In this document: positions 1 through 6,200 of the stretch, piece after piece
Layout: each line of letters starts with the position of its first letter
Numbering within the stretch: the first letter of the stretch is position 1
Source of the DNA: a virus
Virus record (IMG/VR): IMGVR_UViG_3300010391_001709
Coordinates: 1-38,604 of that record
Length of the DNA: 38,604 nucleotides
Direction: 5' to 3' (one strand)
Program-made: the position numbers and the translations under genes
The notes under the pieces: generated by a model
Seen by the model: only the letters and a program-made list of their open reading frames with translations
Told to the model about the DNA's origin: nothing
Database searches by the model: none

Positions 1-141
1 CTGAAGAAGATCGAGTCTCCTCCGTCAGATTGGGCGAGACTTCCGGAGCAGGAGGTCTATGTCGGGAAGTCTCCGTTGCTGGCAGAGCTCTATGGCCCTG
101 TGGCCGCGGGGCGGGCGCTGCGCCGACCGGGGAGGAAGTAG
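1..141 (+). CDS. C-terminal end of an unknown protein (partial)
   Basis: An open frame enters from the left edge and ends at TAG 139-141, giving the last 46 residues of a protein. The visible tail begins LKKIESPPSDWARL and ends in a basic stretch (ALRRPGRK). I do not recognise the family and the start lies outside the window. The next gene begins two bases after this stop and its Shine-Dalgarno (GGGGAGGAAG) lies inside this frame, which is the usual arrangement here and supports the reading frame. Confidence 0.5.
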   Translation: MKKIESPPSDWARLPEQEVYVGKSPLLAELYGPVAAGRALRRPGRK

Positions 142-142
142 G

Positions 143-382
143 ATGCCTGCTCTCACTCCTCGGCCTCGCCTGCATGAAGAGATCTGGGTGCTCTGCTATG
201 GCTGGTGGCGTTATGGACGGATGGTCTGGCGAGGGCCCAAGTGGTGTGAGGTCCGCCTTCTTCGGCCCGTCAACCGGGGCCAACACTCCAAACTTGTTCG
301 GATGCCTTGGAACTTTGATGGGGCGCATCAATTGATCTCCCGAGAGCGTCCGACGAAGCGAATAGGAAAGGAGTGGCGATGA
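143..382 (+). CDS. Unknown small basic protein, 79 aa
   Basis: The ATG at 143 is preceded by GGAGGAAG at 131-138, a good ribosome binding site, so I prefer it to the upstream in-frame ATG at 59 that would overlap the previous gene deeply. The protein begins MPALTPRPRLHEEIWVLCYG, is rich in Trp and Arg, and has no motif or membrane segment that I recognise. Its TGA stop (380-382) overlaps the ATG of the next gene at 379, a coupled ATGA junction. Function unknown. Confidence 0.55.
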   Translation: MPALTPRPRLHEEIWVLCYGWWRYGRMVWRGPKWCEVRLLRPVNRGQHSKLVRMPWNFDGAHQLISRERPTKRIGKEWR

Positions 383-738
383 AGATCAAGAAGATCTCGT
401 TCTATCTCCTGGCCCCTTACTCAGAGTTTCAGGAGAAGGGGGTCCAGGATATGCTGCGGTATGACCTGGCGTTTCAGTTCGGGTCCATCGTGGCCTTTCC
501 CATCTTCCAGGGCCAGGGGACGAAGGGGAAGCCCACCATGGAGCGGTGGCGGTCGTTCGGACTCTCGCTCTCGTTGGTCGCATTTTCAACGGAGCAGTGC
601 GTGGGGGACTCGGATTCCTGGTTGACGTATCGACATCCGCAGAAGAATCCCCCGTTCGGGCCGCGGGATTATGGAGTCTTGGCCCCCGTGCCCCTGACGA
701 CGTTTCTCCTGGCCAAGAAGTGGGAGGATGTCGTCTAG
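379..738 (+). CDS. Unknown protein, 119 aa
   Basis: It starts at ATG 379 in an ATGA overlap with the previous stop, behind the RBS AGGAAAGGAG (364-373). A GTG at 373 is in frame but would sit inside that RBS. The protein (MKIKKISFYLLAPYSEFQ...) has a beta-strand-like N-terminus and a Pro/Gly-rich middle without signal peptide or metal motif. I do not recognise it. It is the last gene before a 41-base gap holding a promoter-like A-rich motif, so it may end a transcription unit. Confidence 0.55.
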   Translation: MKIKKISFYLLAPYSEFQEKGVQDMLRYDLAFQFGSIVAFPIFQGQGTKGKPTMERWRSFGLSLSLVAFSTEQCVGDSDSWLTYRHPQKNPPFGPRDYGVLAPVPLTTFLLAKKWEDVV

Positions 739-768
739 TCTCTACTCGTCTCTCGATAAAAGAAGGGA
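735..768 (+). promoter_or_regulatory. Promoter-like motif CTAG-N17-ATAAAAGAAGGGA
   Basis: The gap between 738 and 780 holds CTCGATAAAAGAAGGGA (752-768). Thirteen of these bases (756-768) recur exactly at 38453-38465 in another gap, each with a CTAG at a similar distance upstream, and a related CTCGATAAAAGA lies at 25112-25123. The A-rich core resembles a -10 box with no clear -35 box. The 3' part doubles as a purine-rich ribosome binding region. Promoter function is inferred only from repetition at gene-block boundaries. Confidence 0.35.
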
Positions 769-779
769 GGGAAGGAAGG

Positions 780-1583
780 ATGGCAAAAAAGATTCGTCGT
801 AAACGAGGGAGGAAGCGCAGGGAGTTTCTGACTTCCTCGCCTCCGTTGGTGCAGGAAGAAGTCCCGCCAAAGGCTTTGGCTTCTGAGCCTGAGCCCCCCA
901 TCCGACGAGAAGAGGATAATGGATGGCGAATCTGCAAGCGTCCTGCCCTGTATGGGCTGGAGCCCTGCACCGCGAAGTTCCGGCCTATCTCCGAGACGAT
1001 GTTCCACTGCTCGAATGAGTGTGCCACTCTGAGCTTTGCGCATCGGTCGGGCTGGACCGAGAAGAACTCGCACTCCGTGCGGTCAATCTTGGTTCAGATT
1101 GCCCAGGCTGGCGTAACACGCCAAGATCGAGCGGAGCGGATGCGGGGCTTGCGCACGCGACTTCGGGTGCGTCCTTCCGTGCCTCGGACAGCGGAGGCTT
1201 TCCCACCGGGGACCAAAGTCCACTATCTCGGAGGATCCAAGGCCCTGTGGCTTCCGGAAGGAGAGACCGGCGTCATTGTCAAGGCGCATGGGACGACCAC
1301 CCTGCGATATGCGATTCGGTTCCCGCAGAAAACGACGGTCCTGGGAGCGCTGTATGTGGCCCTCGTGGAGAACAAGGAGGAAAAGGGAGATGGCATCGAA
1401 GCAGTGGGTGCGGCAGGTCGTCAGCGTCCTCGTGCAAAATCTCGGACGGAGCAAGGCCGAAGCATTGCTCCTGGCGGTCATCGGAGTCAAGGAGATCCCG
1501 ACCCCAGCCATCCAGAGAGCCCTGACCTATCTCCTGGCCGAGCTTCGGAAGTGAAGAAGAAAAAAGGAGGAAAGAAAAAGTGA
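780..1583 (+). CDS. Basic protein with Cys/His segment and KOW-like domain, 267 aa
   Basis: ATG 780 follows GGGAGGGAAGGAAGG, a strong purine-rich RBS; an in-frame upstream start at 546 would overlap the previous gene and is rejected. Residues 1-15 are very basic (MAKKIRRKRGRKRR). Residues about 55-90 carry several Cys and His (ICKRP, EPC, FHCSNEC) that could bind metal. Residues 144-198 (GTKVHYLGGSKA ... VLGALYVALVE) closely match the C-terminal domain of the protein ending at 10593, and look like a small SH3/KOW-type beta-barrel. The paralogue stops right after this domain, whereas this frame runs on for about 65 residues of low-complexity text ending in VKKKKGGKKK, which is simply the RBS of the next gene. 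The true coding end is therefore uncertain; a second frame (1390-1554) overlaps this tail. Confidence 0.6.
   Translation: MAKKIRRKRGRKRREFLTSSPPLVQEEVPPKALASEPEPPIRREEDNGWRICKRPALYGLEPCTAKFRPISETMFHCSNECATLSFAHRSGWTEKNSHSVRSILVQIAQAGVTRQDRAERMRGLRTRLRVRPSVPRTAEAFPPGTKVHYLGGSKALWLPEGETGVIVKAHGTTTLRYAIRFPQKTTVLGALYVALVENKEEKGDGIEAVGAAGRQRPRAKSRTEQGRSIAPGGHRSQGDPDPSHPESPDLSPGRASEVKKKKGGKKK
1390..1554 (+). CDS. Small overlapping ORF, 54 aa, unknown
   Basis: This ATG-started frame lies wholly inside the 780-1583 frame but is read in another phase. It has its own RBS (AAGGAGGAAAAGGGAG at 1375-1390) and encodes a plausible helical protein beginning MASKQWVRQVVSVLVQNLGR and ending LLAELRK, with ordinary amphipathic composition. 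By contrast, the overlapping tail of the longer frame is low complexity. I favour this short ORF as the real gene over the tail, with the longer frame's stop lost or not selected. No family recognised. Confidence 0.45.
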   Translation: MASKQWVRQVVSVLVQNLGRSKAEALLLAVIGVKEIPTPAIQRALTYLLAELRK

Positions 1584-2476
1584 GAGTGGGCAAGTCCCAC
1601 GTCTATCATGGCGTCCTGGATATTCCCGAGGGTCAGGTGAATGGGTATCAGATTGTGCACGATCGCCGCCCGGCCGGGACGACGTTCAATCTGGCGAACG
1701 TTCGGACGATGATGATGGGGGGAGATCAGCAGGGGAGTGTCACGTTCTCTGAGCCGACTCGATGGCATAAACTCCTGGAGGATGGGGGGGTGTGGATGTC
1801 GGATTGGCCTATCGAGCAGGCTCAGCATGATCGGACCTTGACTCCGATTCGCCGGGGTCGGGTGCTTGTCGGGGGGTTGGGGGTGGGATATGCGACGACC
1901 GTACTCGCCTTGCGGAAGCAGGTCCGGGAGGTCGTCGTCGTGGAAATCAGTCCGGAAGTCTGTGCCCTCGTGGAGCCCTTTCTGTTGCGGACTTCTCCGG
2001 CACGGGCCAAGATCAAGGTCATCCAGCAGGACCTCTTTCGGTACCTCGCCGGGGCGCGGGAGCGGGGAGAGCACTTCGATTGGGCCTTCTACGATATTTG
2101 GGCCTCGGATGGGGAAGGGACCTTCTTCGAGATCGTCTGTCCCCTCCTGGAGCAGTCTCATAAGATCGTACGACATTCCCCCATCTGCTGGAACGAGAAC
2201 GTCATGCGAGGGCAACTCGCCCTTTCCCTGCACTCGCGGTACCAGATGATGATGGCCTCCTCTCCTGAGTTTCGGAAAACAGTACCATCCTTGGAAGAGA
2301 TGGCCGTTCGGACGGGGTCTATCTGGCATGACTGGGCGGTGCCCTTCTTCTCCTGGATTCAGGCGCGGAAGCCCTCCCAGGAGCAAGTCAAGGAGGCGAT
2401 TCGCTGCTATGCCGGAACGTATGGGTATCCCGGATTCCCGATTGTATGGGACTTCTGGATGCGCCGTCAGCAATGA
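1580..2476 (+). CDS. Spermidine-synthase-like Rossmann-fold protein, 298 aa
   Basis: The GTG at 1580 overlaps the stop at 1581-1583 and is preceded by AAAAAAGGAGG (1560-1570). Residues about 94-135 show a nucleotide-binding signature: a hydrophobic strand, a Gly-rich loop (LVGGLGVGYAT), then a second strand ending in an acidic residue (VVVVEIS), followed by IQQDLFRYL and FDWAFYDIW. This order is typical of the spermidine synthase and related SAM-dependent methyltransferase superfamily. The catalytic Asp of true aminopropyltransferases cannot be assigned with confidence (an Asp occurs in FYDIWASDGEG). The substrate is unknown; it sits among unknown genes ahead of the AAA+ ATPase, so it could be a methyltransferase acting on DNA, protein or a small molecule. 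Confidence 0.6.
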   Translation: MRVGKSHVYHGVLDIPEGQVNGYQIVHDRRPAGTTFNLANVRTMMMGGDQQGSVTFSEPTRWHKLLEDGGVWMSDWPIEQAQHDRTLTPIRRGRVLVGGLGVGYATTVLALRKQVREVVVVEISPEVCALVEPFLLRTSPARAKIKVIQQDLFRYLAGARERGEHFDWAFYDIWASDGEGTFFEIVCPLLEQSHKIVRHSPICWNENVMRGQLALSLHSRYQMMMASSPEFRKTVPSLEEMAVRTGSIWHDWAVPFFSWIQARKPSQEQVKEAIRCYAGTYGYPGFPIVWDFWMRRQQ

Positions 2477-2491
2477 AAGGAGAAGGGGAGA

Positions 2492-2776
2492 ATGAGACCC
2501 TTGGTGGTCTTGGTGGACGGAACGAGCCTTCCCGAGGTCCCGTTCGAGTCGTATCGGTTTACTTTCCCGGTGCAGGATGCGGAACTCACGCCAGAACATA
2601 TTGAGGAGTTCGGGTTGCGGGAGGGGCTGGTGAAGTTCGGGAAAGCCCTCGCGGAGCAGCGGGGAGCGGAAGGTGTGGAGATCTATTCGATCGGTGTCAC
2701 GTTTCTACTCAAGAAACAAGAGAAGATGGGATATAAACTGACGGAGAAGGAGAGGAAAGATGGCGAGTCTGCTTGA
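2492..2776 (+). CDS. Unknown protein, 94 aa
   Basis: ATG 2492 is preceded by AAAGGAGAAGGGGAG. The protein starts MRPLVVLVDGTSLPEVPFES with a beta-rich first half, has a helical second half, and ends in a charged tail (KLTEKERKDGESA). That tail overlaps the start of the AAA+ gene by 17 bases and is read partly from the AAA+ gene's RBS (GGAGAAGGAGAGG). No metal motif, membrane segment or known family is visible. Its position directly upstream suggests co-expression with the ATPase. Confidence 0.55.
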   Translation: MRPLVVLVDGTSLPEVPFESYRFTFPVQDAELTPEHIEEFGLREGLVKFGKALAEQRGAEGVEIYSIGVTFLLKKQEKMGYKLTEKERKDGESA

Positions 2777-4379
2777 CCAAGTCAAGGCCGCGCGGCGGGT
2801 CTCGACCCCCCTGCTGGCCATCCTGACCCCTGACCCTGGGGCCACGATTCAGACGCTCCAGGAGGGACTCGAAGGGGGCAAGACACCCATTCCCCTCTTT
2901 CGGTGGGATATCGTGAACGGGCTTCTCCCCGTCAACAAACCCGGGGCGGAAGTCCTCTCGTCGATCATCGCGGATCCAGGTGAGCTTCGGAATGGGACGC
3001 AAACCCCGTCCGACTGTCTCGCCCTGGCTACCCGCCTGCCAGGAGAGATCCAGGGGACGCAGCGGGGGTCGCTTCTCTTCGTCCTGAACGCCCAACGGTA
3101 TCTCGATCCTCAGGTGCAAGGGTCGGCGGCCGTTGCCCAAGCCGTCTGGAACCTTCGGGATCTCTACAAAGGCGATCGTCGGACGTGCATCCTCCTGGGG
3201 CCGCAGATGAAGCTGCCGCCGGAGTTGGCTCAGGATGTCATCGTCCTCGACGAAGCCTTGCCAGAGAACGGAGCCCTGACGGCGATCGTCCAGGAGCAGA
3301 TGCTCGCGGCGGATTTGCCCGCGCTCGATCCGGAGCGCCTGTCCCTGGCGGTGGATGCCATCCGAGGTCTTCCCGCCTTTACGGCGGAGCAGGTGACGGC
3401 CATGTCCATCGACCTCGATGCGAAAACCCTGGATCTGGAAGCGCTGTGGGCTCGGAAGCGGTCGGCCCTGGAGCAGAATCCTGGGCTGGTCGTGGCCCGG
3501 GGGACGGAGACCGTGGAGGACATCGGCGGACTGGAGACGATCCAGAAGTTCGGGCTGAAGATTCTGACCGGGCGAGCACGGCCCCGCATTCTCGTCGTCC
3601 TGGATGAAGTGGAGAAGATGCTCGGAGGGGCGGGCGCCGGCTCGGGTGGAGATACCTCGGGCGTCTCCCAGGACTTCCTGGGGGTCATCCTGCGGGAAAT
3701 GGAGGACAACGACTGGACGGGATTCCTCAGCGTGGGGCCGGCCGGGTCGGGCAAGACGCTTATCGCCAAGGCCCTGGGGAATTCTGCCGAGCCCCGGATC
3801 ATGACAACGACCATGGATCTTGGGGCCATGAAGGGGTCTCTGGTGGGGCAGTCGGAGGCCGCGATTCGTCAGAACATGAAGGCGATCAAGGCGGTGGCGG
3901 GTCGGGGAGGCGCCCTCTTTGTCGCGACCTGCAATCGGCTGGAGTCCCTCCCCCCGGAACTGCGCCGGCGGTTTCGTCTCGGGATCTGGTTCTTCGATCT
4001 GCCGGAGAAGGAGGAGCGGGGACCCATCTGGAAGATCCTCCTGAAGCGCTACGAACTCTCGGAGAAGGACCCACGTCCGGATGATACGAACTGGACGGGG
4101 GCGGATATCCGCAACGTCTGTGACATCGCCTGGCGCCTGAAGATTTCCCTCCAGCAGGCCGCCGCCTACATCGTTCCCGTGGCGAAGAGTAATCCGGAGG
4201 CGATTGATGCCCTGCGGCGCCTGGCCGCTGGGCGGTTCTTGTCGGCCTCGAAGCCGGGGGTCTATCAGATGGGGCAGACCCTGACGGAGTCTGCCCTCTC
4301 GTCGGGAGGGATTCAGCCCCTGAGTGGGGCGTACGAGAAGGAAGCTCGTCGGCGGAAGGTCCAGAAGGAGGAAGAATGA
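2760..4379 (+). CDS. AAA+ ATPase of the Ycf46/FtsH type with permuted Walker motifs, 539 aa
   Basis: The N-terminal ~250 residues resemble the non-catalytic arm of Ycf46-like ATPases. The AAA+ core follows: an entry motif (VEDIGGLETIQKFG, about residues 250-263), a Walker B strand with the acidic pair (ILVVLDEVEKML, about 277-288), a Gly/Ser loop, then the Walker A loop GPAGSGKT at residues 326-333, a VGQSEAAIRQN segment, the sensor-1 strand LFVATCNRLESLPPEL, and arginine-finger candidates RRRF. In known AAA+ modules Walker B follows Walker A; here it precedes it by about 45 residues and the normal Walker B position is empty. All motifs otherwise look intact, so the protein is probably active, perhaps as a remodelling ATPase. 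Start ATG 2760 has the RBS GGAGAAGGAGAGG. A DUF1257-like gene lies close downstream, a pairing also seen beside Ycf46-type ATPases. Confidence 0.8.
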   Translation: MASLLDQVKAARRVSTPLLAILTPDPGATIQTLQEGLEGGKTPIPLFRWDIVNGLLPVNKPGAEVLSSIIADPGELRNGTQTPSDCLALATRLPGEIQGTQRGSLLFVLNAQRYLDPQVQGSAAVAQAVWNLRDLYKGDRRTCILLGPQMKLPPELAQDVIVLDEALPENGALTAIVQEQMLAADLPALDPERLSLAVDAIRGLPAFTAEQVTAMSIDLDAKTLDLEALWARKRSALEQNPGLVVARGTETVEDIGGLETIQKFGLKILTGRARPRILVVLDEVEKMLGGAGAGSGGDTSGVSQDFLGVILREMEDNDWTGFLSVGPAGSGKTLIAKALGNSAEPRIMTTTMDLGAMKGSLVGQSEAAIRQNMKAIKAVAGRGGALFVATCNRLESLPPELRRRFRLGIWFFDLPEKEERGPIWKILLKRYELSEKDPRPDDTNWTGADIRNVCDIAWRLKISLQQAAAYIVPVAKSNPEAIDALRRLAAGRFLSASKPGVYQMGQTLTESALSSGGIQPLSGAYEKEARRRKVQKEEE

Positions 4380-4612
4380 AAACGCGGATGATCTGTACCT
4401 GTGAGGTGGATCGGTCTCACTGTCCGAGCCCTGCGCATCACTGGCCGGATGGAGCGACGCCCATCGTTATGCTGTGTCCGCTCCATGCCGCCGACGTGCT
4501 CAAGAAAATCGCGGATACCGTCGAGCAGAACCGGCGGCAAGGGGTCTATACGGATGACGATTGGCTCATTGCCGAAGCCCGCGCGCCGCTTCGGGCCTTG
4601 AAAGAGGTCTGA
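4376..4612 (+). CDS. Small Cys/His protein, possible zinc binding, 78 aa
   Basis: It begins at ATG 4376 in an ATGA overlap with the AAA+ stop, with GGAGGAAG just upstream. Candidate metal ligands are CTC near residues 7-9, HC at 15-16 and CPLH around residues 35-38. The C-terminal half is helical and charged (VLKKIADTVEQNRRQG). No family is recognised; it resembles the many small metal-binding proteins of this genome. Tight coupling to the ATPase gene suggests shared expression. Confidence 0.55.
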   Translation: MKTRMICTCEVDRSHCPSPAHHWPDGATPIVMLCPLHAADVLKKIADTVEQNRRQGVYTDDDWLIAEARAPLRALKEV

Positions 4613-4613
4613 C

Positions 4614-5033
4614 ATGCGAGGGCCGGATCATGCCTGGATGCTCGCCATTCACAAATGGAGCCGAGAGGAGGAGCAACGTGCCACGTCCGCGCATCATTCC
4701 GAAAAAGAAACTCCGACGATGAGTCTACTGATTTGCGACTTCTGTTCGAGCACGCCGATTCGCTGGTGGTATCCAACGCGAAGTTTTGATATGCCTCCGA
4801 TCGCGGGCTTCGTGATGGGGTCCATCGGGAACTGGGCCGCCTGTGATCCTTGTCATGCGCTGATCGAGGCCCAGGAGTGGGACAAACTTCGGGAGCGTAC
4901 GCTCGATGCGTTCTTTGCCTTGAACCCAGGAGTTCGGGCGACCCGGGAACAAATAGGAAGTCATGCGCGATGTCTGCATGCCCTGTTCCGGGAAATGCGT
5001 CAGGGCCCGCCGGGGCCGATAAAGAAGGAGTGA
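4614..5033 (+). CDS. Small CxxC protein, 139 aa (104 aa from internal start)
   Basis: The recognisable part starts at the internal ATG 4719 (MSLLICDFCSSTPIRWWYP) and contains CDFC and CDPCH, a probable zinc-binding pair, followed by a helical domain with IEAQEWDKL and VRATREQIGSH. Similar short proteins with a CDFCSS start are, to my recollection, widespread hypotheticals in actinobacteria. The 35 residues encoded from ATG 4614 look less protein-like, and another phase in that stretch (4630-4722 or GTG 4678-4722) gives a basic peptide ending IIPKKKLRR whose TGA overlaps ATG 4719. The start is therefore uncertain; 4614 has the RBS GAAAGAGG, while 4719 could rely on coupling. Confidence 0.55.
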   Translation: MRGPDHAWMLAIHKWSREEEQRATSAHHSEKETPTMSLLICDFCSSTPIRWWYPTRSFDMPPIAGFVMGSIGNWAACDPCHALIEAQEWDKLRERTLDAFFALNPGVRATREQIGSHARCLHALFREMRQGPPGPIKKE

Positions 5034-5035
5034 AA

Positions 5036-5209
5036 ATGGAATACGAGGTGATGGTGACGTTCACGCTCCAGGCCGAGCCGTATTATCAGGGAGGCGCGGA
5101 CCAGGCCAAGTTTCGGATTGCGGAGATGCTGACGGATCTCCAGGACCGGCATCGGGAAGAAGAGGTCTCGGTGAAGATCGAGTCCGTCAGTTTTCACCAT
5201 GGAGGCTGA
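5036..5209 (+). CDS. Unknown small protein, 57 aa
   Basis: ATG 5036 follows AAGAAGGAGTGAAA, a good RBS that includes the previous stop. The protein (MEYEVMVTFTLQAEPYYQGG ... VKIESVSFHHGG) has alternating hydrophobic residues at both ends around a helical middle, suggesting a small beta-alpha-beta fold. No family is recognised. It lies directly ahead of the DUF1257-like gene, which starts two bases after this stop and takes its RBS (GGAGG) from the end of this frame. Confidence 0.55.
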   Translation: MEYEVMVTFTLQAEPYYQGGADQAKFRIAEMLTDLQDRHREEEVSVKIESVSFHHGG

Positions 5210-5210
5210 G

Positions 5211-5543
5211 ATGCCCTGCAACACGGTGGTGCGAAACTCACTCACGTTCGAAGTCGCTCGGCTCGATCTTCTCGAACGAGCTATCAAGCAGGAGATCAAG
5301 GATGTCCACGTCGTCCGGAAAGGGCAAGCCCTGGTCTTTTGGGCTCACGGATCTGCGGTCACTCTTACTCAAGGGCGGCTTGAGTCCAAGATGCCGGCCT
5401 CCCAGCTCGGGGCGCTCTCCGATCGCCTGAAGCAGGCCTACTCGCGGGAGGCGATCCGGGAGGCCGCCCGGAAGACGGGATTCAAACTCCAGCAGAAGGC
5501 CGGAGACCTGAATGCCTTCACCCTGACCAAGCAGGCCTTCTAA
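5211..5543 (+). CDS. DUF1257-like protein (Ycf35 family), 110 aa
   Basis: I choose ATG 5211 because GGAGG lies at 5201-5205; the ATG at 5199 overlaps the previous gene. The protein starts MPCNTVVRNSLTFEVAR, has a central strand-rich part (VRKGQALVFWAHGSAVTL) and a C-terminal part (LKQAYSREAIREAARKTGFK followed by a short strand) that fits the closing helix and strand of the DUF1257/Ycf35 family. Function of the family is unknown. In other genomes DUF1257 proteins often lie near Ycf46-like AAA ATPases, and here the AAA+ gene ends about 0.8 kb upstream, so a common job is likely. Confidence 0.55.
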   Translation: MPCNTVVRNSLTFEVARLDLLERAIKQEIKDVHVVRKGQALVFWAHGSAVTLTQGRLESKMPASQLGALSDRLKQAYSREAIREAARKTGFKLQQKAGDLNAFTLTKQAF

Positions 5544-5545
5544 CC

Positions 5546-5668
5546 ATGGCTCCCAAAAAAGTGATTGAGACTCGTTGTCTCTCCTGCGGTGATGAGTGGA
5601 CAGCCTATGCCCAGTCTCCGGTTCGAAAGTGCCCCCTTTGCGGTGGGCGCGTCGTAAAGAAGCCATGA
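5546..5668 (+). CDS. Zinc-ribbon mini-protein, 40 aa
   Basis: This short frame begins at ATG 5546, two bases after the previous stop, and encodes MAPKKVIETRCLSCGDEW then KCPLCGGRVVKKP. The two CxxCG knuckles about 20 residues apart form a textbook zinc ribbon. No clear RBS is visible, so translation probably depends on reinitiation. The stop overlaps the next ATG at 5665 (ATGA). The partner or nucleic acid target is unknown. Confidence 0.65.
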   Translation: MAPKKVIETRCLSCGDEWTAYAQSPVRKCPLCGGRVVKKP

Positions 5669-5844
5669 CCGAGCAAGAGGTCGTCCACAAGCTGACAGGG
5701 ATGCTGGAAGAGATCAAGCGAAAGGCGGGACCCTCGATTGGGCTCGTCCGGAAGTTCTGGCCCCGAGCCGACACCCTCCGGCGGGAGATCGAACGACTCT
5801 ACGAGCGGGCGAAATGGTGTCAGGAGGAGGTGGCGAGATTATGA
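5665..5844 (+). CDS. Unknown small helical protein, 59 aa
   Basis: It starts at ATG 5665 in an ATGA overlap with the zinc-ribbon gene. The sequence (MTEQEVVHKLTGMLEEIKRK ... LRREIERLYERAKWCQEEVARL) is almost entirely charged and leucine-rich, predicting two helices or a short coiled coil. No catalytic or metal motif is visible. The stop overlaps the next ATG at 5841. Function unknown. Confidence 0.55.
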   Translation: MTEQEVVHKLTGMLEEIKRKAGPSIGLVRKFWPRADTLRREIERLYERAKWCQEEVARL

Positions 5845-6200
5845 GTCGGAGCTTTCTCAAGACGGGATCTATGCGCGTCGATGGACAGATCATCAAGCCG
5901 CAGCGCTTCTTTACCTACCAGAGCGTCTCGGAGAAAGGGAAGGAGTATCGGACGACGCAGTGGGGGGATGGCTTCGTCTCCTGCAACTGCACCGGGTGGG
6001 CGATTCACAAGAAGTGCTGGCACACGGCAGACGTGGCCAGCCTGATGGGGGCGAATAGTCTCTCGTCAGCCGATCGGGTCGCGAACCTCTTTACGACTCC
6101 GACCCCTGCGCTTCGGGTTGTCCCAGCCTCCCAGCCGGCGTCCGTCATCGTGGAGCATCGGGGCCAACGCTTTCGCCGGCTCATCGGGGAGGAAGAGTAG
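5841..6200 (+). CDS. SWIM-type zinc-finger protein, 119 aa
   Basis: ATG 5841 overlaps the preceding stop and has GGAGGAGG about 13 bases upstream. The middle of the protein contains CNCTGWAIHKKCWHTADV, which fits the SWIM zinc-finger pattern CxC-xn-CxH. SWIM domains bind nucleic acid or protein partners in bacterial SWI/SNF ATPases and in MULE-type transposases. Here the domain stands nearly alone with a short N-terminal strand region and a disordered C-terminus. It is directly followed by the 329-aa gene at 6201 with no gap. Role unknown. Confidence 0.6.
   Translation: MSRSFLKTGSMRVDGQIIKPQRFFTYQSVSEKGKEYRTTQWGDGFVSCNCTGWAIHKKCWHTADVASLMGANSLSSADRVANLFTTPTPALRVVPASQPASVIVEHRGQRFRRLIGEEE

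Noticed and set aside
1551-1583. Lysine-rich C-terminal tail as a functional basic domain
   Set aside because: The codons are the purine-rich RBS of the next gene read in frame, so the tail is probably incidental.
1487-2599. Long open frame on the minus strand (also at 25345-26532, 27274-28632 and 8146-8964)
   Set aside because: Each lies opposite a gene with clear motifs or tight coupling, has no RBS and shows low-complexity, Pro/Arg/Leu-rich text typical of G+C-rich shadows.
4630-4722. Separate 30-aa gene ending IIPKKKLRR inside the frame starting at 4614
   Set aside because: It has an ATGA junction with ATG 4719 and a possible RBS for GTG 4678, but is too short and too unclear to list as a gene; it is noted under the 4614 entry.
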